A DNA stretch of 64,000 bases from Diplodia intermedia (lineage: Eukaryota; Ascomycota; Dothideomycetes; Botryosphaeriales; Botryosphaeriaceae): the NCBI GenBank assembly GCA_021495925.1, contig JAKEKT010000039.1, positions 1 to 64,000 of the forward strand, in the 5' to 3' direction. The notes under the pieces are model-generated. The model saw only the letters and a program-made list of their open reading frames with translations. It was not told the origin of the DNA and searched no databases. This document shows, in pieces, positions 11,827 to 23,264 of this stretch (positions are counted from its first letter, which is position 1; every line of letters starts with the position of its first letter). A program made the translations under genes and the position numbers.

Positions 11827-12725
11827 GAGTGTTTTGTTGTGTCGAGGAAGCTTGGATGTGTGTTCAACTTCGGTGTTTGGAGCACGGCGGTTGAGGTGAA
11901 GCTACGGAAAGCTCGGACGGCGCGATGCGAGATGCGGCAACGATTTTCACGGAATCTTACTACACGTCTTGAATGCGAACGGCTACAAATCGCTTAGCAT
12001 ATCGTATTAATACTTAAAGCAACATTCCTTGCCGCGAGTGAATCATTAATTTTCATTTAATAACATCCTCACCGTTACTTATTTCTGACTGGCTTTCTCT
12101 TAAAAGGCAGCAAGCAATTTGTCGATGCATGGGTGATGAAGTTTGTCATACACTAACAGTTCCCTTCACTAAAGTTGAAGACGTTTAACACCCGAGGTAA
12201 AGCATTTCTGGTGTCTTATGCTAGCGGGCGGTTGAAGTGATAGTAGTTGAGTGTATAAAATTAGAGCCCCTCCTCGAACGATTGGAACGGACTTGAGTAA
12301 AACTTCAGCAACCATATAAAGACGTATATATCCTAAAATGAGTTGTTTCCCATATCTCGGTTGCTGAAGGTTAAAACTGTTGTGGATTGGTTTTCAGGTT
12401 GGACCATGCACGATGGTGGGCAGTTGGAAGAACAAGATGAGCAGGATCACTGCGTTGGCCGAGGTGAATTCCCTAGTCTGGCATGACAGCAAACAGTGAC
12501 TGCCCAGTGGAAAGGACCCTCTTGACGTGACGTCACAAGATTTGTCGTGTTAAGCTCGTTCCTTCCTTCCCCAGAAGGAAGTCACCCCCGCACGAGCCAC
12601 ATCGGGGCATACAAAAGTCAAGGACCATCGCGCAGTTTGGCTCTCCTCCTCCGACACCACACTCCTTCCGCCTCAACCTAACCCCAACAACCTAGAAAAT
12701 CATCGACCAATTCGCATCGAGCACC
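11827..12725. other. AT-richer intergenic region with promoter of the next gene
   Basis: About 0.9 kb between divergent genes, visibly richer in A and T around 11950-12400 than the surrounding sequence. It contains a CRE palindrome (listed separately) and a pyrimidine-rich stretch just before the ATG at 12726. No open frame of note is present. Confidence 0.5.
12528..12535. promoter_or_regulatory. CRE-type palindrome TGACGTCA
   Basis: A perfect TGACGTCA lies 191 bases upstream of the ATG at 12726. This is the binding site of ATF/CREB-type bZIP factors (Atf1/AtfA in fungi, associated with stress responses). Its use here is inferred from the motif and its position. Confidence 0.45.
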
Positions 12726-13980
12726 ATGGCGAAAACGGCCTACATCTTGCCGGCCACCGACGAGCGCTTGATCATCTCGACTGGCCCTCGCAACTCCACC
12801 GCCGCTGATGCGCCCAGCTCGCTCACTCTGCTCGCCAACCGCACCAACAAGCTCCTTGCCAAGTCCAACCTGCTCTTCTACAAGAAGGAACTTGTCATCA
12901 CTGGAGGTTGGACCTTCTCCACCGATACCATGGAGACGTTGCAGTCCATGTACAGCGACTTGGACCTTGAAGATGCCGTCGACACCGAGGAGGACGAGCC
13001 GATGCGCTCTGGAGATCTCACCCGCGCCCGCTCCCAGAGCAGCGCCGCTCAGAAGGCCACTCCCGAGAAGCACGACATCGAGTGGTCCCTCGGCGTCAAC
13101 TTGGTCAAGTCGATCCTTGGCAAGATTGAGGGTCTGAGCTCCCTTGTGTAAGTAGATCCTTGCTAACTTTGCTGTGGCTAGTTGACTACATTAGGTGGGA
13201 GACTGACCTTCCGTTCTCCAAGGAGATCTGGACGGTCATCCCGGACAACATCCAGAGGCTGAGCCTCAACGTCTTCGTCCCGGACCCTGAAGACCGCCAC
13301 GAACACGCTCCGCACCCCGAGTATTTCACCAAGGACGACCTGACGTACCTGAAGAACTTCACGAACCTGACGCGTCTTCGTGTCTACAACATGCCCGACT
13401 CCTTCCAGTCCGTCATCTGGGAGACTGTCTGGAACAACCCAAGCCTCAACACGCTGGAGCTTGGCATGCGTTACAACCCGATCACTCGCGACATTGACAA
13501 CGACAACAAGCGAATGCCGGCCATCGATGGCGCTTGGAAGTACGACCCCGAGCGCATTGCGGCCAACAAGTACCGGTGAGTGCGAACATGTTTCGATTCT
13601 GTCTGCAACTGATGGCATGTAGCGGCTGTGAGGGATCCGGCTATCTTCACCATACTCATGGCTATGGAGAGTACCTCGATCGTGTGGCCATCAGCAAGGC
13701 TCGCAATAGGGTCATGGATAGCATGGGATACTCGATGGATGAGCTGAACGCCATGCCCTTGACGACGCTTCGTCTGGATGGCTTTGTGGTTGACGACACG
13801 TCCTTCGCCAACTACTTCGATAGACTGCACAAGATTGTCTTCACCCACAAGTGTGTCGACGCTGGCTTCGTCCTGCCGGCGACGCTCAAGGACAAGACCA
13901 ACATCTATACGCGTGCCGGCAATGTTGGCGAGCTCATTGAGGGAAGTGAGATCGAGACCAAGGTTGAGATGATGGGCTAG
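12726..13980 (+). CDS. Unidentified conserved-looking protein, three exons
   Basis: Exons 12726-13147, 13195-13575 and 13623-13980, separated by two 47-nt introns (GTAAGT...TTAG and GTGAGT...GTAG), give 386 residues. No enzyme motif is seen. The middle exon reads like an irregular leucine-rich or F-box-type C-terminal fold (IQRLSLNVFVPDPED, then LKNFTNLTRLRVYNMPD and LNTLELGMRYNP), spaced about every 25-30 residues. An acidic patch lies near residues 75-95. It may be a leucine-rich-repeat-like protein without a visible F-box. Codon use and intron quality support a real gene. Confidence 0.75.
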
Positions 13981-14643
13981 GCTCCTGTCTGAACCGGTTG
14001 TGTTTGTTGGGGGGGATCTTGCGCGGGATCATGTACGCATGATCTGGCATAGTCGCGAAGACGGATTCCATGGATAGTATGTACGAGGCTTGGGAACGGT
14101 CCTCACCTGCCAATAGCAAACGGATCAATGCAGTATTAACTTGTGTGAGCGATGCAATCTCGCGTGAAGCGGTGCTGAACCATGCGATCGCTACGGGTAG
14201 TGAAGTGAGGTGTTAGTGTACCAGCGTTCCTCCGTACCGACATTCAGCCAATCGGCTTCGAGAAGTCACTTGATGGCTCGTTAACATGAAAGCACGCCAC
14301 GGTCGCTTGTAGCATGAGGTTCGGCACGATATAGTGCGGCGAAGGCGGCGCGAGACGTCGGTTACGCATGTCTTGAGGCTGTGAAGGTCTCGGTCAAGCC
14401 GGTGGTTCGGGCGTGGCACCTGAGACAGATGCAGCGCTTTTGTGCGATTCTACCAGCAGAAAAAAGCACCGAGTCGAGGCACTTTTTCTATTGAAGGCGT
14501 GGAAAATGAAATGTGTAGTTGCAGAGCCGGAGCTGGGCGGCGACGGCGGTTACCCGCGGAGGCAGCGTCATCGATCTGTGGCCGGGGTGTCACCTTTCTC
14601 ATCTCCGTCACAACCTTAATTCTAGCCAAACCTCACCTACGAA
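13981..14643. other. Intergenic region, no supported gene
   Basis: The 3' flank of the three-exon gene and the promoter of the small membrane-protein gene. Open frames here are short, with no domain. Confidence 0.45.
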
Positions 14644-14892
14644 ATGGCCGACAAGGGGCCTGAAACGTTCCTGTCCAAGCACCGGCACCCGCTTCTCTTC
14701 GGCGCGTGGCTGCTGCTCACAGGCGCCGCCTTCCTGCGCGTTTCCCGGCAGCCCTACCACTCGCGCCTCAAGACGGAGCAGTACGAGACCATTTTCAAGG
14801 GCACCTCTCTCGCCGCAGTGCTCGCCGCCATCGGGCTCGGCGGAGGATTGAACAGGCCGCGAAGCGAGACAGTGGCCGGTGGTACGCGGTGA
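14644..14892 (+). CDS. Small predicted membrane protein
   Basis: An 82-residue single-exon frame. Residues 1-15 are charged (KGPETFLSKHRHP). Hydrophobic segments of membrane length follow at about residues 16-33 (LLFGAWLLLTGAAFLRV) and about 50-68 (TSLAAVLAAIGLGGG), with a basic/polar loop between. The size and topology resemble small mitochondrial or ER two-span proteins, but I do not recognise a family. A C-terminal intron is possible because the frame ends in less convincing sequence (RSETVAGGTR). Confidence 0.55.
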   Translation: MADKGPETFLSKHRHPLLFGAWLLLTGAAFLRVSRQPYHSRLKTEQYETIFKGTSLAAVLAAIGLGGGLNRPRSETVAGGTR

Positions 14893-15159
14893 GGAGACGC
14901 AGCCCGGATGTCACCCTGCAACCCCGCAGAGCCCCAGCCGGTGAGGGCGTCGTGATTCCGCGCCAGTTGCAGCCAACGCCGCCCACGAGCCTCACCACGT
15001 CGAATAAGACAGAGGTGGAGACGATCCTACGAGCCGTCATCTCGGTCCGCGACCTGCCCAATTGGCCCTCGCAGTGCAGGGCCAAGAAGAAGCGTTAGGA
15101 TGACAAGGACGGTGCGGGGAAACGGCGCGCGCTTGACACCCCAGTCAATCCACAAGTCA

Positions 15160-15173
15160 CCGGGACCTCCCCG
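15160..15173 (-). promoter_or_regulatory. AmyR-type site CGG-N8-CGG
   Basis: CCG-N8-CCG on the plus strand, equal to CGG-N8-CGG on the minus strand, 155 bases upstream of the alpha-glucosidase ATG. CGGN8(C/A)GG is the known consensus of AmyR, the starch/maltose regulator of filamentous fungi. The motif has low information content, so chance occurrence is possible. The gene context makes it credible. Confidence 0.4.
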
Positions 15174-15214
15174 ACGGGGCAAGCCATGCAAGACATGCCG
15201 AGCCGTTACAGGTG

Positions 15215-15221
15215 TATATAA
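15215..15221 (+). promoter_or_regulatory. TATA box (TATATAA)
   Basis: TATATAA 107 bases upstream of the GH31 start codon, a normal distance for a regulated fungal gene with a short leader. Confidence 0.5.
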
Positions 15222-15327
15222 GTCAATGGCAGAGGCCGTTTCGTTTCCCTCGCCATCCACGCCGGGTCATTAGTCCTCTTCAGGCTACCGCCTCAAATTC
15301 TATCTTGCTTCCAACAGCCCGACAGCC

Positions 15328-18300
15328 ATGCTGCTCAACCGGCTGCTGCTGGCTGCTGCTTTGGGCACCGCTTGCGCCGCAGGCACCATCTCACTCCGCC
15401 AGAGCTCGGCCGGCGCCGACAGCTGCCCCGGGTACACGGCCTCGAATGTTGTCGACTCGGGCTCCACCCTCACTGCTGATTTGAGCCTGGCCGGCGCACC
15501 ATGCAATGCTTACGGCGATGACCTCACCGATCTTAAGCTTAGTGTCGACTACCAGACCGGTAAGTGATGCCTTCCCTGCATTCCTTACGTGTCTTCCGCG
15601 CTTTCAGCTGGTCTTTGGATCCAGCAAATGCATGCTGTAAGAATTTAATCGGGCGTCGAGTGCTTCCATGCCCGTGATTGGCTGGAGTGAAGGCATCGTC
15701 ACACACGCAGACGTGATGGGAAGCTTGCCACTGCATTCGGGCGTTTCAAACCTACGTCTCTCCCCAGCATCTCCAGCCTTGCAAGATTTCAGAAAAAGCC
15801 TCGCTCCCGTCCACACCTCTGCATCATCAAGCATAGACTCGCGGCTTTATCCGAGACATTCACTGACGCGCGAAACGCCAACACAGCCAATCGCCTCCAT
15901 GTGCAAATCTACGACGCGGCAGAGAGCGTGTACCAGGTGCCGGAATCCGTTCTCCCAAGACCCACCGCCAGCAATGGATCTCTTCCAGCTTCCAGTGCCG
16001 CAGTCCGGTTCAAGTGGGTGGAGGAGCCATTTTCGTTCTCGGTCGTCCGCACGGCGACTAATGAAACGCTCTTCGATACTGCTGACTCACCCCTGATCTT
16101 CGAGTCTCAGTACCTGAGGCTGCGTACCAAGTTGCCCAGTGAGCCCAATATATACGGATGGGGTGAGCATAGTGACTCGTTCCGCTTGAACACCACGAAC
16201 TACACCCGCACAATTTGGAATCGCGACTCATACGGTGTTCCACCGGGCGGTAACTTGTACGGCGCCCATCCGGTCTACTATGACCACAGGGGATCTTCCG
16301 GCACCCATGGCGTCTTTTTGCTGAACTCTGATGGACTCGAAATCAAGATCAACAATACGGCCGCAGATGGCCAATACCTGGAGATCAACACGCTGGGTGG
16401 GATTTTCGACTTCTATTTCCTCGCGGGGCCTTCTCCGAAAGACGTCAGCAAGCAGTACGCCGAGGTCGTAGGGTTGCCGGCGATGCAAGCGTATTGGGCT
16501 TTCGGCTTTCATCAGTGCAGATATGGATACCGTGATGTGTATGAAGTTGCGGAAGTGGTTGCCAACTACTCGCTGGCGGGCATTCCTTTGGAGACCATGT
16601 GGACTGACATCGACTACATGGATCTCCGTAAAGTCTTCACGCTCGATCCAGCGCGCTACCCACTGCCCAAGGTCCGCGAGCTGGTCGACCATCTTCACGC
16701 GCATCAGCAGCACTACATTGTCATGGTTGATCCGGCCGTTGCTTATCGCAACAACACAGCATACGAGAACGGAGCTTCGCAAGATGTTTTCCTCAAGGCT
16801 TCCAATGGCTCCTACTTCCTTGGCGTGGTCTGGCCTGGTCCTGCAGTATTCCCAGACTGGTTCCATCCCAGCACTCAGCCGTATTGGAACAGCGAGTTTG
16901 CAAACTTCTTCAGTGCCGAAAGTGGTGTGGACATCGACGCTCTGTGGATAGACATGAACGAAGCGGCCAACTTTTGTAACTTCCCATGTTCAGACCCCTA
17001 TGGATACGCGGAGGCAAACGACCAGCCACCGGACCCACCACCAGTTCGATCTGACAGCGGCCGGCCTATTCCTGGTTTCCCTGACGACTTCCAACCTAAC
17101 GGAGTCACCCCTCCCGATCGGATGATGTTCAGACGCCAAACTGCCGGGACAAAGACTGGACTTCCGGGACGGGAGCTGTTGGACCCGGCATATCAGATAA
17201 ACAACCTTGCTGGCTCGCTCTCCAACAAGACGGTCTCCACAAACGTGATCCACTACAATGGCCTGGCAGAGTACGACACCCACAATCTGTACGGCACCAT
17301 GATGTCTACCGCTAGCAGAATTGCCATGGAGAATCGCCGACCTGGCCGACGGCCTCTGATCATCACGCGCAGCACTTTCGCCGGTGCTGGCAAGGACGTG
17401 GGCCACTGGCTGGGCGACAACTTGTCCGAATGGGAGCAATACAGGTGAGATTACGGCCATTGGAAACTTGAAATTTGGACTGACAGTGCGTAGGTTCTCC
17501 ATTGGCCAGCTGCTCCAGTTCGCGGCACTTTACCAGGTGCCGATGGTTGGATCCGATGTTTGCGGCTTCGGCTCCAACACGACGGAGACGTTATGCGCTC
17601 GGTGGGCATTGTTGGGGGCGTTCTCGACGTTCTACAGGAACCACAACGAGCTGGGCGCGATCTCCCAAGAGTTCTACCGCTGGCCGCTTGTGGCTGAGGC
17701 AGCAAAGACGGCGATCAACACACGCTACCAGCTGCTCGACTACCTTTACACGGCATTCCACCAGCAGACGCAGACGGGCGAGCCTGCGCTCAACCCGCTG
17801 TTCTTCTTATACCCGGAAGACAAGAACACGTTCGGCATCGACCTGCAGTATTTCTACGGCGACTCGATTCTGGTAAGCCCGGTGACGGAAGAGAACGTCA
17901 CCTCAGTCGACATCTACCTGCCCGACGACGTGTTCTACGACTTCTGGACGGGCGAGACGGTGCGGGGCAACGGCTCCTACATCACGCTGCCCGACGTGCC
18001 GTACACGACGATCCCGCTGCACGTCAGAGGAGGCAGCATCGTGCCGTTGCGGGCGGCGTCGGCCAACACGACGACGGAGCTGCGCAAGCAGAACTTCACG
18101 CTGCTGATCGCGCCGGGCCTCGACGGGACGGCCAGCGGGCGGCTGTACCTGGACGACGGCGACGCGATCGCGCCGGCGGCGACGTCGGAGATCGTGTTCA
18201 CGTACGACGGGCAGAGGCTGGGGCTGAGCGGGACGTTTGGGTACAGCTCGGGGAATGTGATTAGCGGGGTGCGGGTGCTGGGGTCGGCGGTGGGGGCTGG

Positions 18301-18379
18301 GAACAGCAGCGCGAGGGTCATGGCGGCACACCGAGAGCTGGCGCTCGGGCTGGATGCCCCGGCGGAGGTGGGATTGTAA
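15328..18379 (+). CDS. Secreted alpha-glucosidase, glycoside hydrolase family 31
   Basis: Hydrolyses terminal alpha-linked glucose from maltose and malto-oligosaccharides outside the cell. Exons 15328-15559, 15887-17444 and 17494-18379 give 891 residues. A signal peptide (residues 1-18, hydrophobic core LLLAAALG, cleavage near ACAAG) is followed by the N-terminal beta-sandwich and the (beta/alpha)8 barrel. The nucleophile is Asp433 in LWIDMNEAAN and the acid/base is Asp588 in GHWLGDN. SDVCGF and FYRNHN further downstream are also typical of GH31. Many N-X-S/T sites fit a glycoprotein. Family continuity across YQT/ANRLHVQIYD supports the first splice although that intron is 327 nt, far longer than most here. 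AmyR-like, CreA-like and TATA sites lie upstream. Confidence 0.93.
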
Positions 18380-19000
18380 GGGCATCAGGCAGAAAACAGG
18401 GAATGCAGTGGTGTCGGCTGAAGGGTCGGCGGCCCTTGATACGCTTCGCCCTAGCGGTGCGTGGATTGCTGCCCGTGACTTGCATCGAGCTTCATCCGGC
18501 CAATGGGGCGGCGCTCGACGTGGCTGAGATGCTTGCAGCTGCGGCACGGCTGGTCGCTAGCCCGTTCATTGTGCTGCCCGTTCGGGCCATGGCGCGTCGG
18601 CGCGTGTCTGGCGCGGAGGCTCCCAGCTCCTCGATCGTCACGATCGCGGAAGGCTGAGGCCAAGGCCCGCGTCCCTTTGAAGCGGCCTGCAAGCATGCGA
18701 AACAGCTGCGTTGTGTCACGCTCGCGCTGTGCGGCGCCCGGGGTGCGCTGCTCGCACTGCGCCGTCGCCCAGAAGGGCGCAGGCCCCGGTCCTTAGCTGC
18801 TGCTCGACAAACACCTGAGCACTTGCTACTTACTACCACGCCCGCGCCCTCGTCCGCCCATCCCGCAACGCCTCCTTGCTTCCCACGCCGCCGACCTCAG
18901 CTCGGCCCCCAGCCCTGCATTGACGACCACGCGCCACCGCTGCTGCTCCTCACCACCGTGATCCACCTGCGCCGCGGCTCCGGCTGCCCCCTCGGCCACC
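18380..19000. other. Intergenic region, no supported gene
   Basis: The 3' flank of the alpha-glucosidase gene and promoter of cac2. Overlapping open frames occur on both strands in GC-rich sequence, but none has a domain or a consistent codon pattern. Confidence 0.45.
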
Positions 19001-21537
19001 ATGAAGGCTGCTCCATTGCTCGTCGCCTGGCACGACGACAACGCCGCCATCTACTCCGCCCACTTCGAGCCCCACGGCAAGGGCCGCCTGGCCACTGCGG
19101 GCGGCGACAACAACGTCCGGGTAAGCTCCTCGCCGCGCCGTGTTTACCGCCGCAATGCTGACACCCAACCCTAGCTCTGGAAGATTGAAGCTTCCGGCGA
19201 GGACCGCAAGGTCTCGTACCTCTCCACCCTCGTCAAGCACACGCAGGCCGTCAACGTCGTCCGATGGTCCCCGCGAGGTACGCCAGAGTCCTCCATCTCC
19301 CTTCATCCTCTGATAACAATCTTCTCGCAGGCGAGCTCCTTGCCAGCGCCGGTGACGACGGCAATGTCCTGCTGTGGGTGCCATCCGAGACTCAGGCCCA
19401 TCGCCCCTTCGGCGAAGATGGTCTGGACGACAAGGAAACCTGGCGGGTGAAGCACATGTGCCGGTCGTTGGGCTCGGAGATCTACGACCTGGCGTGGTCG
19501 CCGGACGGCGCGTTTTTCATAACTGGCAGCATGGACAATATCGCCCGGATCTACAACGCCCAGAACGGTAGGCACGCATCGTCTGCAGCTCCGGGGAAGC
19601 TTGCTGACCTCGACCAGGCCAGATTGTGCGCCAGATTGCGGAGCACAGCCACTACGTCCAGGGCGTTGCCTGGGATCCGCTGAACGAGTTTGTCGCGACG
19701 CAGTCTTCCGATCGCTCGGTGCACATCTACACGCTGAAGACGAAGGACGGCCAATTCTCCCTGGCACAGCACAGTAAGGTGACGAAAATGGATCTGCCCG
19801 CCCGCCGCGTGTCGAACAGCAGCCCGGCTCCCCCAGATCTGGGTTTGGGGAGCAGCCGCGCTTCCTTTGTAGGAGAAGGCTCCGCTCCGGCAATTGGATC
19901 GCCGACCCCTTCTGCGCCGGGCACCCCCGCATCGTTGGCGTTGCCTATGAATCCTCCCACGTCACACAGCCGCCGCTCGTCCTTTGGCTCGCAATCCCGC
20001 CGCTCCGTTTCTCCCGCTCCGTCGTCAATGCCGCTTCCTGCGGTGATGCCGTCAACGTCACCCAACATCCATGCTGGATTGGCGGTTCGCAACGCAAACA
20101 TATACGCCAACGAGACCCTCACCTCGTTTTTCAGGCGCCTCACTTTTGCACCGGATGGCAGTCTTCTTTTCACCCCGGCTGGTCAATACAAGACGCTAAA
20201 TCCTGGAAACCCCGACGGAGCCAAGACATCAGATGACAGCATAAACACGGTGTACATCTACACACGAGCCGGTCTCAACAAGCCTCCGATTGCCTACCTT
20301 CCAGGCCACAAGAAGCCCTCTATCGCGGTACGATGCTCGCCAGTCTATTACCAGCTACGGGAGTCCCCTCCTCCCACGAAGCAAATCACAATCGACACGT
20401 CCTCCGCCGACGAGGAAATCCCCGCTTTACCTGAACCGGCAATGCCTTCGAAACCACCGCGGTCATCTTCTTCAATGGATCCTCCGCCCATTACGAGCGC
20501 TCCCTCGCCGTCTCCCAGTGCGGCGGCAGCATCGCCAAGACCCGAATCTGAGAATGGTGCAGCAGCTTCGCCAGGACCTTCTGGCCCTCCAACGGCATTC
20601 AGCCTTCCGTATCGCATGGTCTATGCAGTTGCTACGCAGGACGCCGTGCACATTTACGACACGCAACAACAAAAGCCCCTGTGCATTGTCAGCAATCTTC
20701 ACTTCGCCACATTTACGGATCTTTCCTGGTACGTATACCTTGGAACATTAGGAAGTTTCAGCTAACTTTTGAAACAGGTCTACAGACGGCAGCACGCTCC
20801 TGATGACATCCTCTGATGGTTTCTGCTCCTGCCTGACATTTACGCCGGGCGAACTAGGACAAGTGCATCCGGGACCGGCGAAGCACCATCCGACTTCGAT
20901 CAACACAACTGCCACTACGACGTCAAATCAGTCCACACCAACCCCCACTCCCACTCAGGCTTCTGCCCCGATAGTCCCGAAACCCTCAAGCTCCGGCTCC
21001 GGATTCCCGGCCTCGCCCTCTTCATTCGCCCCTGCTCGACCGGCCAGCCCGGCCCGTTCCATGTCGGCTTCGTCGGTTGCGACACAGGGATCGTTCGCGC
21101 CTGGTCCCGATCCAACCGTCACCCTCAACCAGCAGACGCCGTCGATGGGTGCGGTCCCCGGGGTAGCTGCGACAAACTCGGGTCCCATCGGACAGGTGCC
21201 CATGTGGACGCCTCCGCACACGCCGATGCCCGGCACACAGGGCGGCGGAACGCACAGCGCGGCCAGCTCCGTCAGCGGCATCAACAACCCCCCGGCCGGC
21301 GGCGGTGGACGGCGTGAGAGCGAGTCGGAGAAGGAGGAAAGCACATCATCGTCCAAAGAGCGGCCGTCTTCGTCGTCGAGGAAGAAGAGGGAAAGTGAAA
21401 AGGACGAGGGCGCGGAGAAAGGACCGGAGCCGAAGAAGAGGAGGATCGCGCCGACGTTGGTCAGTGGTGCTACTACGGATGATGGCGATGCGCCGCCGCC
21501 TCCGCCGCCGCCTCCGTCGTCTGCCGCTGCTGAGTGA
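19001..21537 (+). CDS. cac2: Chromatin assembly factor 1 subunit B (p60/Cac2), WD40 protein
   Basis: Middle subunit of CAF-1, which deposits H3-H4 on newly replicated DNA in the nucleus. Exons 19001-19120, 19175-19277, 19331-19567, 19618-20728 and 20778-21537 (introns 54, 53, 50 and 49 nt) give 776 residues. The N terminus is diagnostic: MKAAPLLVAWHDDNA, HFEPHGKGRLATAGGDNNVR, then VKHTQAVNVVRWSP and LLASAGDDGNVLLWVPSE, all WD40 blades. Further blades include IYDLAWSPDGAFFITGS and YVQGVAWDPLNEFVATQS. The propeller is interrupted by Ser/Pro-rich insertions (about residues 200-300 and 400-480). The tail is long, disordered and basic (KKRRIAP), then polyproline. Such insertions are common in fungal Cac2. 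Confidence 0.92.
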
Positions 21538-23264
21538 TTGCGGTGGACTGATGGATGGATGGATGGAATGTGTCCGGGGTAGATCGTTGACGCTGATGTT
21601 TACGAACCGAACGGTTTTATCTCTTTGCCCTCGAACGTTTTTTTTTTTTTTTACTTGTGTTTCTCCTCGATTCTCTTCTTTTTTTTTTCTCTCCCCCCTT
21701 CTCCCCCTGCTTTTATTCTCTTTTGCAGCATTTTCGAAACGGGGAGAAATGGAATGGTATGGGGGAAATGATGGTGTCATGGGAGTTTTATCTTTTTTCT
21801 CTTCTACATATGGGGCACGGGATATTTCATGATGGATGAAACCCCCTCTCGTTTTCTTTTTCTTTTTCTAAGAGCTGCTGGATACGGGCAGGCAGGTTCA
21901 AAAGGGCTGGATCCTTGTGTGTGCTTTTTCTCCCTTTTTACCCCCCTCCCCCTCTCCTCCCCCCTCTCTTTGCTTCTCTCCTTCTTCGCCTTTCTCGCCA
22001 AAGCACCGCTGTCGTATGTATGCAAGCAAAGAAAGAAAGGGGATAGTATGGACGTTTTCCATCTAGGGATGGTATGTGTGTTTGTGTGGGAACGGGTGCT
22101 CGAGATCGGGCTCGATGAAGGGCGGGTGGGTGGAGGGGGAAAGGGAAAGATGAAGATGGGGGGGATTGGATGGGGGAAAGGGAAAATGAACGCGTGCAGA
22201 TGCGGGGGATGATGAAAATGGAGATGTAGCAACAGCAACAGCAGCAGCAGCAACAGCAGTAGTAGTAGTACTAGTAAGCCCTAGTAAAGTTTTCTTATCG
22301 TCGTGATTGTTGCTTTTTTGGTTTTCTGTAAACTTTAGATTTGGGGGATCGAAGTACGTGGGAGGTTTGATAGAATGTTGGGGCGAACGGTAGAGTGGTA
22401 TTCAAATTTTATGGTCTTTGGGTTGTCCCGTGTAGGGCTTTCGATGGGGAACGGCTGGAAATGGTGGTCGTGAGGCTGCTTGCCTGCTATACTTTCACAT
22501 GCTCGGGAGGAGAGAGAGGAGGAAGCGGGCATGCGCGCGTCCGCTGGTCAGCCGCCCTCGTTCACGTCATCTGGGCAAGCCATCTCGGCCAGCCAAGCTG
22601 CCGTACGTCGCGCGCGTGCGCCTTGCGGGTTTTCTCTCTATCCAACTGTAGGCAGCTGATTACACACATACATAGCTAGTGTTCACGTACGATTCAACAA
22701 ACTTCTCTTTTTCCTTTTTTAGTTTTGGGTCTCTTCGAGGCGGTCGTATTCGGCAGCCTAACGATTGCTCTGATTAGCGAAACGAGAGCGACGCAAGGAT
22801 CAGGGAAAGCGCGTTCCAGACCCTGACTACATACTACTTACCCTTACCACTCACTCTCGTCGTCCGTCTCTTCCGCGCGGACGAACTCACATCGCGAGCG
22901 ACGACTCGGTGATCATCCCTTGCACAGACAAGCACGCATACAGTTCGCGCGCAGCACATTGCACGGGAGCGGAGACCGCCGCGCCTTCGTCAAAAGAGAC
23001 AAACTGCAGACCGCAGTTGTACTTATTTTCCCCCGCAGCAGCAGCCAACAGCCACTACGTACATACATCCATACATACGGCCCCGACCATCGGCGCGAGC
23101 AATTGCTACACACACACGACGACGACGACGGCAACCACGCACATAACCCTACGTCTGTTTCTCCGTTCCCCACGTCTATTCCCTTTTCCCTTTTTTTGTT
23201 CCCTCCCCTTCGCCCCTCCTCTTTCCCTCCCTTCCTTATCTGTCCTTCGCAAACATCACCCCCA
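21538..23264. other. Long intergenic region with homopolymer and microsatellite tracts
   Basis: About 1.7 kb between cac2 and the alpha/beta hydrolase. It contains a 15-base T run (21638-21652), pyrimidine-rich tracts through 21660-21990, a trinucleotide-like repeat (22229-22275) and a pyrimidine-rich, TAC/CAC-rich leader before the ATG at 23265. No supported gene. Confidence 0.5.
22229..22275. repeat. CAA/CAG then TAG trinucleotide microsatellite
   Basis: Alternating CAA and CAG units run into a TAG-type run and end in ACTAGTAA. Noncoding in context. Confidence 0.75.

Larger units (their letters stand above)
14893..15327. other. Promoter region of the alpha-glucosidase gene
   Basis: A 435-base interval with a GCGGGG CreA-type (SYGGRG) hexamer at 15114-15119, an AmyR-like pair and a TATA box (both listed separately), and a pyrimidine-rich leader before the ATG at 15328. 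Confidence 0.45.
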
